Of a DNA stretch of 33,303 nt, positions 24,696 through 33,265 are shown in pieces. Location of the stretch: the NCBI GenBank assembly GCA_038124025.1, contig JAYPBC010000023.1:1-33303 (forward strand), given 5' to 3'. The notes under the pieces are model-generated. The model was not told the DNA's origin. It worked only from the letters and a program-made list of their open reading frames with translations, and did not search any database. Source of the stretch: UBA1275 sp038124025. Its GTDB lineage: Bacteria > Bacteroidota > Rhodothermia > Balneolales > Balneolaceae. The position numbers and the translations under genes were made by a program. The stretch's first letter is position 1; every line of letters begins with the position of its first letter.

Positions 24696-25882
24696 AAAAA
24701 CTCTGCTGCTTTCCTACCAAGCTTAGTACTAAGAGCCACTCCCATCCCACTTAAGCCTACTGCCCACGCTGTATTTCCAGATATTTCAGTCCGAATGACC
24801 GGATTCTTATCAGGAGTAAAACCCATTATGCCTGACCATTCGAATTCAACCTCAGTAGGATCTATTCTCAATACCTCCTTCATATATCTACCTAAGAACG
24901 CTTTGATATCGCTGTTAACGCCAAATTGTGCCGTGGTCTCACCAGAGAGATCTACATGCCTAGCTCCCCCCAATAACAAGCGATCTGCCCCTACATTTCG
25001 AAAATAAATATATCCCTGCTGTGCATGAAAAGTTCCCCTCCAAGGCTGAGAAACTAAAGCTTTGGTTAGGAGTACCAAACCTCTACCAGGGCGTACCGAA
25101 ACATCTGGGTCTAGTGATTTTGAAAATGCATTTGTAGCCAGAATAACAGACGAGCTGTGGAGCTCGCGGTTACCATTCTCACTCTCCTCCACTCTTAGAA
25201 TTACTCCATCCATTTTTTCCGTCATTTCTACCAAACTTCGTCCCCAAACTAAGTGAATTCCCATCTGTTCACACAGTTGGGCAAATCCTGACCATGCCAT
25301 TGCGGGTTGAAGTTGTCCTTCACGTGGCATTTGAATGGCATTATATCCATTAATACTCGTCAGCTTATACCAATGGTCAAGACCTGTTCTTTGTTTCAGA
25401 GCCGTATTGCAAGAGGCTAGGTATGTTGAAACCCGCTCAAATTCCTCTTCTTCGGTAAAAAGTTCATGTCCACCTAGGGGCTCATACCCAATAACTTGGT
25501 CTCCCAAAATACTTCTGAGTAAGGATAACCCCTGCCAACGCTCAGACATACGATCCCAAACTCGTTCGTCTTGTTCCAATTGGCTATCGGCGATAAACTC
25601 ACCTACAGTGCCTATACAAGCAAATCCTGCATTTCGGGTACTTGCTCCCAAAGGTGGTAAGTACCGATCAAGAAGAGCAATTTTAGCACCTTTATGTTTT
25701 GTAGCTAGATGATACGCGGCAGATAAGCCGGTAAACCCTGCTCCAACTACAACAAAATCATAGTTACTATCCATTGGTCGGCGCGCCAAATAACTCGCTA
25801 ATGATCGATCCCATTCCAATTCTCTTTCCCAGTACGACCATTGAGCAGACTCAGGACGGTGAAATGATTTCTGCAAACTCAT
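24692..25882 (-). CDS. DAO-family FAD-dependent oxidoreductase
   Basis: Flavoprotein of the D-amino-acid-oxidase/glycine-oxidase superfamily, 396 residues. A Trp-rich head (1-40) precedes the Rossmann motif VVVGAGFTGLSAAYHLA with Gly47, Gly49 and Gly52. GASTRNAGFA follows, a segment common in amine oxidases of this superfamily. The C-terminal part has EWSGIMGFTPDKNPVI and GLSGMGVALS. Likely substrates are secondary amines or amino acids; PuuB/DadA-like or MnmC1-like roles cannot be separated by eye. It follows the M20 hydrolase by 10 bp on the same strand, suggesting co-expression, and ends in a 4-nt overlap with the Nudix gene. Confidence 0.88.
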   Translation of the reverse strand: MSLQKSFHRPESAQWSYWERELEWDRSLASYLARRPMDSNYDFVVVGAGFTGLSAAYHLATKHKGAKIALLDRYLPPLGASTRNAGFACIGTVGEFIADSQLEQDERVWDRMSERWQGLSLLRSILGDQVIGYEPLGGHELFTEEEEFERVSTYLASCNTALKQRTGLDHWYKLTSINGYNAIQMPREGQLQPAMAWSGFAQLCEQMGIHLVWGRSLVEMTEKMDGVILRVEESENGNRELHSSSVILATNAFSKSLDPDVSVRPGRGLVLLTKALVSQPWRGTFHAQQGYIYFRNVGADRLLLGGARHVDLSGETTAQFGVNSDIKAFLGRYMKEVLRIDPTEVEFEWSGIMGFTPDKNPVIRTEISGNTAWAVGLSGMGVALSTKLGRKAAEFF

Positions 25883-25892
25883 ATTGTACGCC

Positions 25893-27089
25893 TTAGCCTA
25901 CATCCGCTTTATCTAATTCTCCAATAGCTAACGAGACCATCAAAGGCATCGCCGCATCAAAAAAACCAGGATCCACATTGTATTTTGGGTGATGCCAAAC
26001 ATAGGTAGAACCACTTTCTTGAGCGCCGCTTCCTACGAAGAAAAAAGCTCCAGGAAAATATTGCTGATAGAAAGAGAAATCTTCACCTGCCATCATGGGG
26101 CGCTCCATTTCCACTACTTTGTCGGATTCAAACAAGTGATTAGCATGGTTAATTACTTTTCTAGCGGCTTTTTCGTCATTAATCACCGCAGGGTATCCCT
26201 TGTTAATAGTCAAAGATATTTCAGCTTCATGGGCTTGAGCGATACCTTCACATATTTGCTGCATTCGCTGCTCTACACGTTGGGCTGTAGCACTCGAAAA
26301 GCTTCGGATGGTTCCCCAAAGTTGAACCATTTCAGGTATTATATTATGGGCCGATCCCCCCTCGATTCTGCCAACCGTTACTACGGCCGACTCAGTGGGG
26401 TCAACGCTTCTGCTGATAATGGTTTGAAAGGAAGAAATGCATTCAGCGGCTACTACTACAGGATCTACGGCTTCATGTGGTCGCGCAGCATGTCCGCCAA
26501 CTCCACGAATGATTACGTGAAACTCGTCAGGTGCCGCCATTAACTCTCCAGGGCGAGTGGCAACCATTCCAGGGCTATGGGAAGGTGAGGTATGTAATCC
26601 GTAAATTTGTTGTATAGGATACTTTTGCAGCCATCCTGTTTCACACAATAAGCGGCCTCCTCCAGGAAGGGTTTCTTCCCCTGGTTGAAAAATTAATAGC
26701 ACCCTCCCCGATAACTCAGCGGTATGTTTCGCCAAAACTCTCGCAACGCCTAATAAATTGGCCGTATGCGCATCATGGCCACAACAATGTGCTATTCCCG
26801 GGTTGGTTGAAAAAAAACCGGCCTTAGCTTCGCCTTCCTCTTGTATGGGAAGTGCGTCAATATCGGCACGCAAAGCAACTACTCTATCGGATTTGATATC
26901 CCCTTCAATTATTGCCACACAGCCGGTTTCCAACGGTCTTTCGACAACAAAACCTAACTGCACTAACTGCTGTTCAATATAATTGGTTGTTTCAAATTCC
27001 TTATAACTTAACTCAGGGAAACGATGTAAATATTCCCGTTCTTCTTTAGCTTGTTTTAAGTAAGGAGCACACCATTGCTTAATGTTCAT
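25893..27089 (-). CDS. M20-family (M20D) amidohydrolase / N-acyl-amino-acid deacylase
   Basis: Metal-dependent hydrolase of the hippurate hydrolase/IAA-amino-acid hydrolase group, 398 residues from the start chosen here. Metal ligands: Cys103 and His105 in HCCGHDAH, Glu138/Glu139 in QPGEET, His166 in GLHTSPS, and a C-terminal His in WHHPKYN. The dimerisation insert begins about residue 187 (GVGGHAARPHEAVDP). The ATG at 27089 is preferred; a TTG three bases upstream would add only one residue. It precedes the FAD oxidoreductase by 10 bp, so a hydrolase-then-oxidase pathway for an acylated amine or amino acid is possible. Confidence 0.93.
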   Translation of the reverse strand: MNIKQWCAPYLKQAKEEREYLHRFPELSYKEFETTNYIEQQLVQLGFVVERPLETGCVAIIEGDIKSDRVVALRADIDALPIQEEGEAKAGFFSTNPGIAHCCGHDAHTANLLGVARVLAKHTAELSGRVLLIFQPGEETLPGGGRLLCETGWLQKYPIQQIYGLHTSPSHSPGMVATRPGELMAAPDEFHVIIRGVGGHAARPHEAVDPVVVAAECISSFQTIISRSVDPTESAVVTVGRIEGGSAHNIIPEMVQLWGTIRSFSSATAQRVEQRMQQICEGIAQAHEAEISLTINKGYPAVINDEKAARKVINHANHLFESDKVVEMERPMMAGEDFSFYQQYFPGAFFFVGSGAQESGSTYVWHHPKYNVDPGFFDAAMPLMVSLAIGELDKADVG

Positions 27090-27175
27090 CAAATAAATAC
27101 TATGTGAGTTTACGAGGCGGTAACTTTCGTATTGGTTCTTCGTATGTTCTTATACACTTTTAATGTAGGAAAACT

Positions 27176-28558
27176 ATGCGTTCATTTTCTTGGGAAATAT
27201 TTGTTGGGGCTATTCTACTTTTTTTTGTGGCTTTACTTGTTAGTAATGAAAATTATCAACAGGAGAGGCGTGACCGGGAGGATACTAGCCCATCTAGGGC
27301 ACTTGAACGGAGCATCGCCATTACTATAGAAAAATCTATACAAGCAGCAAATGATGCCTTAGAGGTGGCTAACCAGGCAGTAGAAGCTAAAACGCAAACA
27401 TCGGACAATGATAACAAGCAGAATAAAAATGAATCTTTGAGTTCAAAAGCCCAAAATCTAGAGTTCCAAATAGAACAAAAAGCCCAAGAATTAGAACAGA
27501 AAATTAATAAAAATACCACTGGTAGACTTGCCCCATCCCAAGCAGTTCAGGCAATAACTGACCCATCCCAACAAGATAGAACTCGCTCGCTTACTTCCTC
27601 AGAAGTTCGGATGAATGAGTGGACCGTACCTTCCCCTGGTATTTATTCCTACTCCTTAAAACTCCAACTTAATACACAAGAATCTCTGAGTATTGATATT
27701 CCTTTTGGAAGCATAGAATTTATTGGCCAAAGCACCAGCGAACCCTTACTTATTTTGAAGGCTTCAGGTAAAAATACGGATACGATCTGGCTTCAAAATC
27801 AGTTACGTATTATCGATTCTAATACGGATAATGGAGTGAATATTTTTATTAGTCGATCAGACGAAGAGTCAGCTACTTTTCAACTTCAAGCAACACTGAT
27901 TGTACCCGAAGAAACCAACGTAGACGCCAAAACAAACAGCGGACATATAGAATTAGCTAATATCGCGGGCACACATTCCTTGAAAACGAATGGTGGACAT
28001 ATTGAAGTCATGGATGTAACAGGTTCCTTAGCGGTTGAATCAGGGGGTGGGCATATAGACGTAATCGACATGCGAGGAGACCTAGAATTATTTACTGAAG
28101 GAGGTCATATAAGCATTGACAACGTGTCTGGTACTGTTAAAGCCACTACTAATGGTGGACAAGTTAATGTTAAACGGCTTGAGGGTAACATATGGGCATT
28201 AACCAAAGGGGGAAATATTACAGCTTCTATCGAAGAGGCAGATGAGCAAATTACCTTAATTACAGAAGCGGGTAACATCCGCCTACTAAGTTCAGAAAGC
28301 AAACCCTATTTTTGTACAATGAACGCGAATGCGGGAATAGATTTCGGTAATTCAGGCATCGTAGGAAATCTATTTGGTGCATTTACAGGGTTTTTATTTC
28401 CACAAGACAAACTCAATGCCTACGCTAGTGATTTACAAGGAATATTTAACTCCATGGATTTAGAGGCCCCTGGCCGACCTTCTTTTGGTAGTTTTGGACC
28501 CCTTCCTGTGGTAAGCTTATCTGCAGAACTTGGCAGCATTACCGCCGAATTTGAGTAA
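27176..28558 (+). CDS. Membrane-anchored DUF4097-like beta-repeat protein
   Basis: 460 residues of unknown function. An N-terminal helix (about 8-23) has a short basic/aromatic head and no cleavage motif, so it is probably a signal anchor. Then comes a charged, Ala/Gln/Glu-rich region (40-112) likely to form coiled coil, a linker, and a beta domain from about 150. Residues 253-342 are five consecutive 18-residue repeats beginning T-N/E-G-G-H-I and carrying G at position 13. A 20-residue sixth and a partial seventh follow, as in DUF4097/head-GIN domain proteins that form a beta-solenoid. ATG at 27176 follows TAGGAAAACT. mnmD starts 6 bp after its stop. Confidence 0.82.
   Translation: MRSFSWEIFVGAILLFFVALLVSNENYQQERRDREDTSPSRALERSIAITIEKSIQAANDALEVANQAVEAKTQTSDNDNKQNKNESLSSKAQNLEFQIEQKAQELEQKINKNTTGRLAPSQAVQAITDPSQQDRTRSLTSSEVRMNEWTVPSPGIYSYSLKLQLNTQESLSIDIPFGSIEFIGQSTSEPLLILKASGKNTDTIWLQNQLRIIDSNTDNGVNIFISRSDEESATFQLQATLIVPEETNVDAKTNSGHIELANIAGTHSLKTNGGHIEVMDVTGSLAVESGGGHIDVIDMRGDLELFTEGGHISIDNVSGTVKATTNGGQVNVKRLEGNIWALTKGGNITASIEEADEQITLITEAGNIRLLSSESKPYFCTMNANAGIDFGNSGIVGNLFGAFTGFLFPQDKLNAYASDLQGIFNSMDLEAPGRPSFGSFGPLPVVSLSAELGSITAEFE
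27932..28261 (+). repeat. Tandem 54-bp coding repeats (18-residue beta-repeats)
   Basis: Five in-frame units of exactly 18 codons (27932-28201) plus a sixth of 20 codons (to 28261) encode TNSGHIELANIAGTHSLK-like segments. They are similar in protein but diverged at the DNA level, so they look old and selected rather than a recent slippage expansion. Confidence 0.8.
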
Positions 28559-28564
28559 TCTAGG

Positions 28565-29380
28565 ATGATAAGTATGGATCCTTTTGTAACCGAAGATGGG
28601 TCTTCAACCCTCTTTTCAAAGCAATATAACCAGTATTATCACAATCCGAACGGAGCGCTGTCAGAAAGTCAAACCGTCTTCATTGAACGCCTGAACATTG
28701 AACCATTTCTTCAGGCAAATAATAGTGCACTTAGGATTTTTGAAATGGGTTTTGGCACAGGACTCAATTTTTTACTAGCAGCTCAAACTTTTTTGAAGGC
28801 TTACCCCCTTGTTAAGAATAAGGCTTCGAGCGCAATGCATTTTTATTCGGTTGAAGCCAACCCCATTTCTGCAGAAACTGCTGCATCGTTTCAGTATCCT
28901 ATTGATTGGCAAATAGGCCACATGCAAAACTGGATTTCCACTGGCCTAAGCAGCTTAAAAAAGGGATGGAATCATCATCAACCAGAAGAGGATCTACCTA
29001 TTTTTCTTCATCTGTATTGGGGTAATATTCAAGAAATAAACGAACTACATCCTCAAGATCAATGCATAGATTTCTTTTTTCACGATCCCTTTTCCATTAA
29101 ACAGAATCCGGAATGCTGGGAGCCAAGTATTTTTAGGCTATACAAGAAATGGGGATGTTCACAAGCAAAACTAAGCACCTATGCAGCGGCCACCCAAATT
29201 CGTGCAGCTATGGCCATAGCGGGCTGGCAGGTATATAAAGCCACTGGGGCACTCGGCAAAAGGGAAATGACTATAGCCAGTTTAGAAAAACTACCCAATC
29301 AAATACTTCACGAGCAGCAGCTAAAAGCTTGTAATCTACAGCGTTTAACCCGGCGTTGGAAGTCCGGTGAATGGAATTGA
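28565..29380 (+). CDS. mnmD: tRNA U34 methyltransferase MnmD (stand-alone MnmC methyltransferase domain)
   Basis: S-adenosylmethionine-dependent methyltransferase forming the final methyl of mnm5(s2)U at tRNA wobble position 34. 271 residues. Motifs: FVTEDGSSTLFS then YHNPNGALSESQTVFIERL at the N-terminus, SAM-binding EMGFGTGLNFLLA (Glu60, Gly62-Gly66), and FFFHDPFSIKQNPECW (171-185), the counterpart of the DAFAP-type motif of MnmC/MnmD. No FAD domain is fused to it. The start at 28565 was kept; ATG 28574 (Met4) has better spacing to TAGGA and is a real alternative. It is 6 bp after the DUF4097-like gene and 8 bp from the end of convergent serA. Confidence 0.88.
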   Translation: MISMDPFVTEDGSSTLFSKQYNQYYHNPNGALSESQTVFIERLNIEPFLQANNSALRIFEMGFGTGLNFLLAAQTFLKAYPLVKNKASSAMHFYSVEANPISAETAASFQYPIDWQIGHMQNWISTGLSSLKKGWNHHQPEEDLPIFLHLYWGNIQEINELHPQDQCIDFFFHDPFSIKQNPECWEPSIFRLYKKWGCSQAKLSTYAAATQIRAAMAIAGWQVYKATGALGKREMTIASLEKLPNQILHEQQLKACNLQRLTRRWKSGEWN

Positions 29381-29388
29381 AGCGATAA

Positions 29389-30978
29389 TTAACTCAACGA
29401 AATAAAACGCAGGGCTTTTACGCCATCCATTCCTTGAATATTCTGCATTTCTTCCTGGCTTAGTTTGCGATCGACTGCCACGGAAGTGATTGCATTAGAC
29501 CCTTTGGATGCCCGCCCTAAACTTAAGGCCCCGATATTTATGGAATCCTTCGCCAATGCTCCACTTACCGAAGCTAACATACCTGGCTTATCTTCATTTT
29601 GGTACAGCAATAGATCTCCCTCTAATCGCATTTCCAATCCATATCCATCGATGTCTACCACGCGGAAATCTTCATCACCGAAAAGAGTAGCCGAAATGCT
29701 TTTGTACTCTTCATTCTTTGGCATTCTGATGGTAATTAAGTCCGAAAATGTTTTGGTTTTGTTAGAGGTCACTTCCTTAATTTCAAACCCACGCTCATCT
29801 GCATACACTCGAGCGTTAATTAAATTAATAGAATCATCGACATACTCACTAATAATTCCCTTCAAAATACCATCGGTCAAAACATCGGCGTATTTGGTAC
29901 AATCACCAGCGTACTCAAATTCTAATTCGCTGGTTTGTTCGGGTGATAGCTGCACCATAGCCTTGCCTAGCTTTTCTGCCAATACCAGATAGGGCTGAAC
30001 CTCTTTGTTGGTCAAAAGTGCAATTGATTTACCATTTATACTCCCTTTGTAGTTGGTATTTTCGAGAGCATCAGCCATTTGGGATGCAATTTGCTCCGCT
30101 ACTTTTTCCTGGGCTTCTTCGGTTGAAGCTCCTAAATGAGGGGTACAAATGACTTTTGGATGAGCAAGCATCTGATAAATTTCCTCGGTGGGTGGCTCCG
30201 TTGAATATACATCCAAGGCAACACCACCCAGTACACCTTCGTCCAATAATTGCGTTAAATCAGCTTCCTCGTAAATACCACCACGGGCACAGTTAACCAA
30301 ACGCATTCCCTTCTTAAGGCTCTCTTTGTTTGACAAAGAAATAAGACCTTTGGTTTTTTCGGTAAGCGGTGTATGAACGGTTACATAATCACTGGTTGAT
30401 AATAGTTCATCTAACTCAACAAGCTTCACCCCTAAGTTTTGAGCATGTTCTTCGGTAGAAAATGGGTCATAAGAAATAATTTCCATCCCAAAAACTTTCA
30501 TTCTTCTAGCTACTTCCGAGCCAATTTTTCCCAAACCTACTATACCCAGGGTTTTGCCATGAACTTCGGTCCCCATATAGGCTTTACGATTCCAGCCCCC
30601 GCCTTTTACGGTTTGTACAGCAACCGGGATATTTCTTGACATCGCAATAATTAACCCACAGGTATGCTCTGCTGTCGAAATGGTATTTCCATCCGGTGTA
30701 TTCATGACCAACACACCTTTTGCAGTTGAGGCTGGAATATCAATATTATCGACCCCTACCCCAGCCCTTCCAATTACTTTTAGTTTTGAGGCATGTTGAA
30801 GAAGTTCAGGAGTAACCTTGGTAGCACTTCGGACTACCATCCCGTCATACTCACCAATACATGCATTTAATTCTTCAAGTGTAAGGGTACCAGGCTGTAC
30901 CGCTTTAATCCCTCGCTGTTCAAAAACTTGTTTACAGACAGGGTCAACGTTGTCGAGGAGGAGTATGGAAAATGACAT
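29389..30978 (-). CDS. serA: D-3-phosphoglycerate dehydrogenase
   Basis: NAD-dependent enzyme committing 3-phosphoglycerate to serine synthesis. At 529 residues it is the long form with an intervening (allosteric substrate-binding) domain and a C-terminal ACT domain (about 455-529), as in Mycobacterium and Bacillus. Rossmann motif GLGKIG (148-153); catalytic Arg232 (NCARGG), Glu261 (STEPP) and His281 (TPHLGAST) are all present. The ACT domain begins near DLLLYQNEDKPGMLASVSG, consistent with serine feedback. ATG at 30978. It is 88 bp downstream of engB and probably has its own promoter. Confidence 0.97.
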   Translation of the reverse strand: MSFSILLLDNVDPVCKQVFEQRGIKAVQPGTLTLEELNACIGEYDGMVVRSATKVTPELLQHASKLKVIGRAGVGVDNIDIPASTAKGVLVMNTPDGNTISTAEHTCGLIIAMSRNIPVAVQTVKGGGWNRKAYMGTEVHGKTLGIVGLGKIGSEVARRMKVFGMEIISYDPFSTEEHAQNLGVKLVELDELLSTSDYVTVHTPLTEKTKGLISLSNKESLKKGMRLVNCARGGIYEEADLTQLLDEGVLGGVALDVYSTEPPTEEIYQMLAHPKVICTPHLGASTEEAQEKVAEQIASQMADALENTNYKGSINGKSIALLTNKEVQPYLVLAEKLGKAMVQLSPEQTSELEFEYAGDCTKYADVLTDGILKGIISEYVDDSINLINARVYADERGFEIKEVTSNKTKTFSDLITIRMPKNEEYKSISATLFGDEDFRVVDIDGYGLEMRLEGDLLLYQNEDKPGMLASVSGALAKDSINIGALSLGRASKGSNAITSVAVDRKLSQEEMQNIQGMDGVKALRFISLS

Positions 30979-31029
30979 AATGAGGTTTCGTGAGTGTTGA
31001 TATTAGTAAAAAATATAGAAATTAATGAG

Positions 31030-31057
31030 AGTATATAAGAATGTTTACATGAGCTAA
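31030..31057 (-). promoter_or_regulatory. Possible serA promoter
   Basis: On the minus strand TTAGCT (31057-31052) and TATACT (31035-31030) are 16 bp apart, about 50 bp before the serA ATG. The spacer is AT-rich and other alignments are possible. Confidence 0.35.
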
Positions 31058-31060
31058 CGT

Positions 31061-31074
31061 ATACATTTATGTAT
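31061..31074. repeat. ATACAT-TT-ATGTAT dyad on the engB stop codon
   Basis: Perfect 6-bp arms around two bases; the engB TAA stop (31069-31067) lies at the centre. Its right arm with the following CC repeats the ATGTATCC half of the palindrome at the degP stop (8871-8878). Confidence 0.4.
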
Positions 31075-31657
31075 CCATAAATTCTCGTATAAGCTCTTTA
31101 ATATCGGCAATTCCATCTTTATTCTCAGCAGAATATGAAAGTATAGGAACTTCAATATTCATGTTATAAAGCAATTTTTTCAGCTTTGATTGTGCTTGCT
31201 GTACTTTATTTTTTGAGATTTTATCGGCCTTTGATAACACTACAGAGAATGGAATCTGTTCGGTTGCTAACCAATAAAAAAAGTCTTCATCCAATGCTGA
31301 TGGTGGATGTCTTACATCTATTACATGAAGTACCAAGCGTAAACTTTCTCTCTTCGTCAAATAGACGCGTATGTTTTCCCCCCATCGCTCCCGTTCTTTC
31401 TTTGGCACTTTAGCATACCCATAGCCTGGCAAGTCGACTAGATAACAGGTTTCGCCCACTTTGTAATAGTTCATCTGTTGGGTTTTACCTGGAACATTGG
31501 ATGTGCGAGCTAAATTTTTTCTTTTAAGAACCGCATTAATCAAAGATGACTTACCCACATTAGACCTACCAGCAAAACAAAATTCAGGCAAATCAGCAGG
31601 AGGGCAGTCTTCTAATTTGGGTGCGCTGGTAATAAAAGTAGCAGGATTATTAAACAT
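31067..31657 (-). CDS. engB: Ribosome biogenesis GTPase EngB/YsxC/YihA
   Basis: Essential Era-like GTPase that helps assemble the 50S subunit. 196 residues, standard size. G1 loop GRSNVGKS (30-37), G2 region with RTSNVPGKTQ, G3 DLPGYG (75-80) followed by the EngB-specific YAKVPKKERERW, and G4 at 142-146, here SKADK rather than the more usual TKADK. G5 lies near SYSAEN. ATG at 31657. It follows purF by 23 bp on the same strand. Confidence 0.97.
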   Translation of the reverse strand: MFNNPATFITSAPKLEDCPPADLPEFCFAGRSNVGKSSLINAVLKRKNLARTSNVPGKTQQMNYYKVGETCYLVDLPGYGYAKVPKKERERWGENIRVYLTKRESLRLVLHVIDVRHPPSALDEDFFYWLATEQIPFSVVLSKADKISKNKVQQAQSKLKKLLYNMNIEVPILSYSAENKDGIADIKELIREFMDT

Positions 31658-31680
31658 ATCGTTTTAACCTGACGCTAGAT

Positions 31681-33192
31681 TTAAACCAACTCATTCTCTT
31701 CTTTTTCAGCTCTAAAATTGACTGGGACTGGATACTTAGACGTAAAGCATGCCGTACAATATTCATTCCCCGAAGGATTCGCCTCTTTAACAGCATTTAC
31801 TAACCCATCAGGTGAGAGGTAGCGTAAACTATCTACACCGATTTCATCTGCAATCCTCACAATATCACGATCAAAACGATTGGCAATAAGTTCTTCTGGC
31901 GAAGGGAAGTCCATCCCATAATAACAAGGACTAATAATGGGGGGAGAACTCACCAAAAAATGAATTTCTGCAGGATTACAAGCTCGTATCATATTCACAA
32001 GATATTGTGAAGTAGTGCCTCTGACAATACTATCATCCACAATGATGACTGAGCGCCCTTCAATCACTCCTTTGACCGGGTTAAATTTCGTACGCACCTT
32101 CTGTTCCCGTGATTTTTGGCCGGGCGATATAAAGGTTCTGCCCACATAATGATTTCTGATAAGACCGATATCATACTTACAACCGAACCCCATTTTTTGG
32201 TTTTCACTAGCATAGCCTATAGCCGCCGTATTGGATGAATCTGGCACAGAAATTATTACAGGTTTACTGCCCGTTTCTTTTTGAACTACTTCATTGACGG
32301 GATGTTCTTTCGCTAAAGCTTTGCCTAAGTTTCGACGAATTTTGTCCACCATTTCCCCAAAAATCATACTGTCTGGACGAGAAAAATACACATATTCAAA
32401 AATGCACTGAGCGGTTGCCGTTCCTACTTTAGACGAAATGTGAAAGGACCCTAAATCGGAGGGCTTCAAGCCTTTCTCGGCAGAATCATGTGGGATTACC
32501 AACACTTCTCCAGCCTTGACATCCCGCACATACTCTGCCCCAATAATGTCAAAAGCGCAGGTCTCAGAAGCAACACAATAAGCCCCATCCTTAACCCCTA
32601 AGGCTAGAGGCCGAAAGCCATTTGGGTCGCGAACGGCAACCAAAGCATCATCGGTTAGTATGACCAAACAAAAAGCCCCCTCTATCTGTCCCAAAGCATC
32701 TAGTATTTGATCCAGTTGCTTATCTTTTTTGCTTTGAGCAATTAAATGAAGAATGAGTTCAGTGTCAGAAGTACTCTGAAATAATACCCCATTTTTGGTA
32801 AATGACTCTCTTATTTGCTTAGCGTTCGAGAGATTACCATTATGTCCAATGGCAATATTTCCGGATTGATAATGTACCCTAAAAGGCTGAATGTTAGCCG
32901 GGTTTTTGGACGAACCTGAAGTAGAATACCTGTTATGTCCAATGGCGGAGCGCCCTCTGAGAATTTTTTTAAAAATTTTTGGCTTATCGAACACACTCAA
33001 CACCAAGCCAAAATCTTTATAGGTGGGCATGACTTTGCGCCCTTTTTCCTCATCAAAATAAGAGGTAACTATCCCAGCCGACTCCTGACCTCGGTGCTGC
33101 AATGAATGCAGCCCATAATAACTGAGTAATGCCGCTTCAGGGTGATCGGCTATGCCAAAAATACCACAGTAATCGCGTGGCTTATCGCTCAT
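31681..33192 (-). CDS. purF: Amidophosphoribosyltransferase
   Basis: First step of de novo purine synthesis: PRPP plus glutamine to phosphoribosylamine. 503 residues. An 8-residue propeptide (MSDKPRDY) precedes Cys9, the N-terminal nucleophile of the glutaminase domain (CGIFGIA; then LQHRGQESAG). The PRPP loop VIIVDDSIVRGTTS lies near residue 380. Cysteines in AQCIFEYVYF, SPCYYGMDF and EYCTACF match the positions that bind the [4Fe-4S] cluster in Bacillus-type PurF, implying an oxygen-sensitive enzyme. ATG at 33192. Only 111 bp of upstream sequence are in the window; no purine riboswitch is recognisable there. Confidence 0.97.
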   Translation of the reverse strand: MSDKPRDYCGIFGIADHPEAALLSYYGLHSLQHRGQESAGIVTSYFDEEKGRKVMPTYKDFGLVLSVFDKPKIFKKILRGRSAIGHNRYSTSGSSKNPANIQPFRVHYQSGNIAIGHNGNLSNAKQIRESFTKNGVLFQSTSDTELILHLIAQSKKDKQLDQILDALGQIEGAFCLVILTDDALVAVRDPNGFRPLALGVKDGAYCVASETCAFDIIGAEYVRDVKAGEVLVIPHDSAEKGLKPSDLGSFHISSKVGTATAQCIFEYVYFSRPDSMIFGEMVDKIRRNLGKALAKEHPVNEVVQKETGSKPVIISVPDSSNTAAIGYASENQKMGFGCKYDIGLIRNHYVGRTFISPGQKSREQKVRTKFNPVKGVIEGRSVIIVDDSIVRGTTSQYLVNMIRACNPAEIHFLVSSPPIISPCYYGMDFPSPEELIANRFDRDIVRIADEIGVDSLRYLSPDGLVNAVKEANPSGNEYCTACFTSKYPVPVNFRAEKEENELV

Positions 33193-33256
33193 TATGTCTC
33201 CAACTGTTTCTAAATTGAAACAAGATAATCAAACTTAGGGAGTTACTCGCATCAAA

Positions 33257-33265
33257 TTATCCACA
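33257..33265 (+). other. Single perfect DnaA-box consensus upstream of purF
   Basis: TTATCCACA matches the DnaA-box consensus exactly, 65 bp upstream of the purF start. No companion box or AT-rich unwinding region is seen within the visible 111 bp, so this may be chance or a lone regulatory site. Confidence 0.3.

Noticed and set aside
27932..28261. CRISPR-like or satellite repeat array
   Set aside because: The 54-bp periodicity is in-frame coding repeat of a beta-solenoid protein, with diverged DNA and no spacers.
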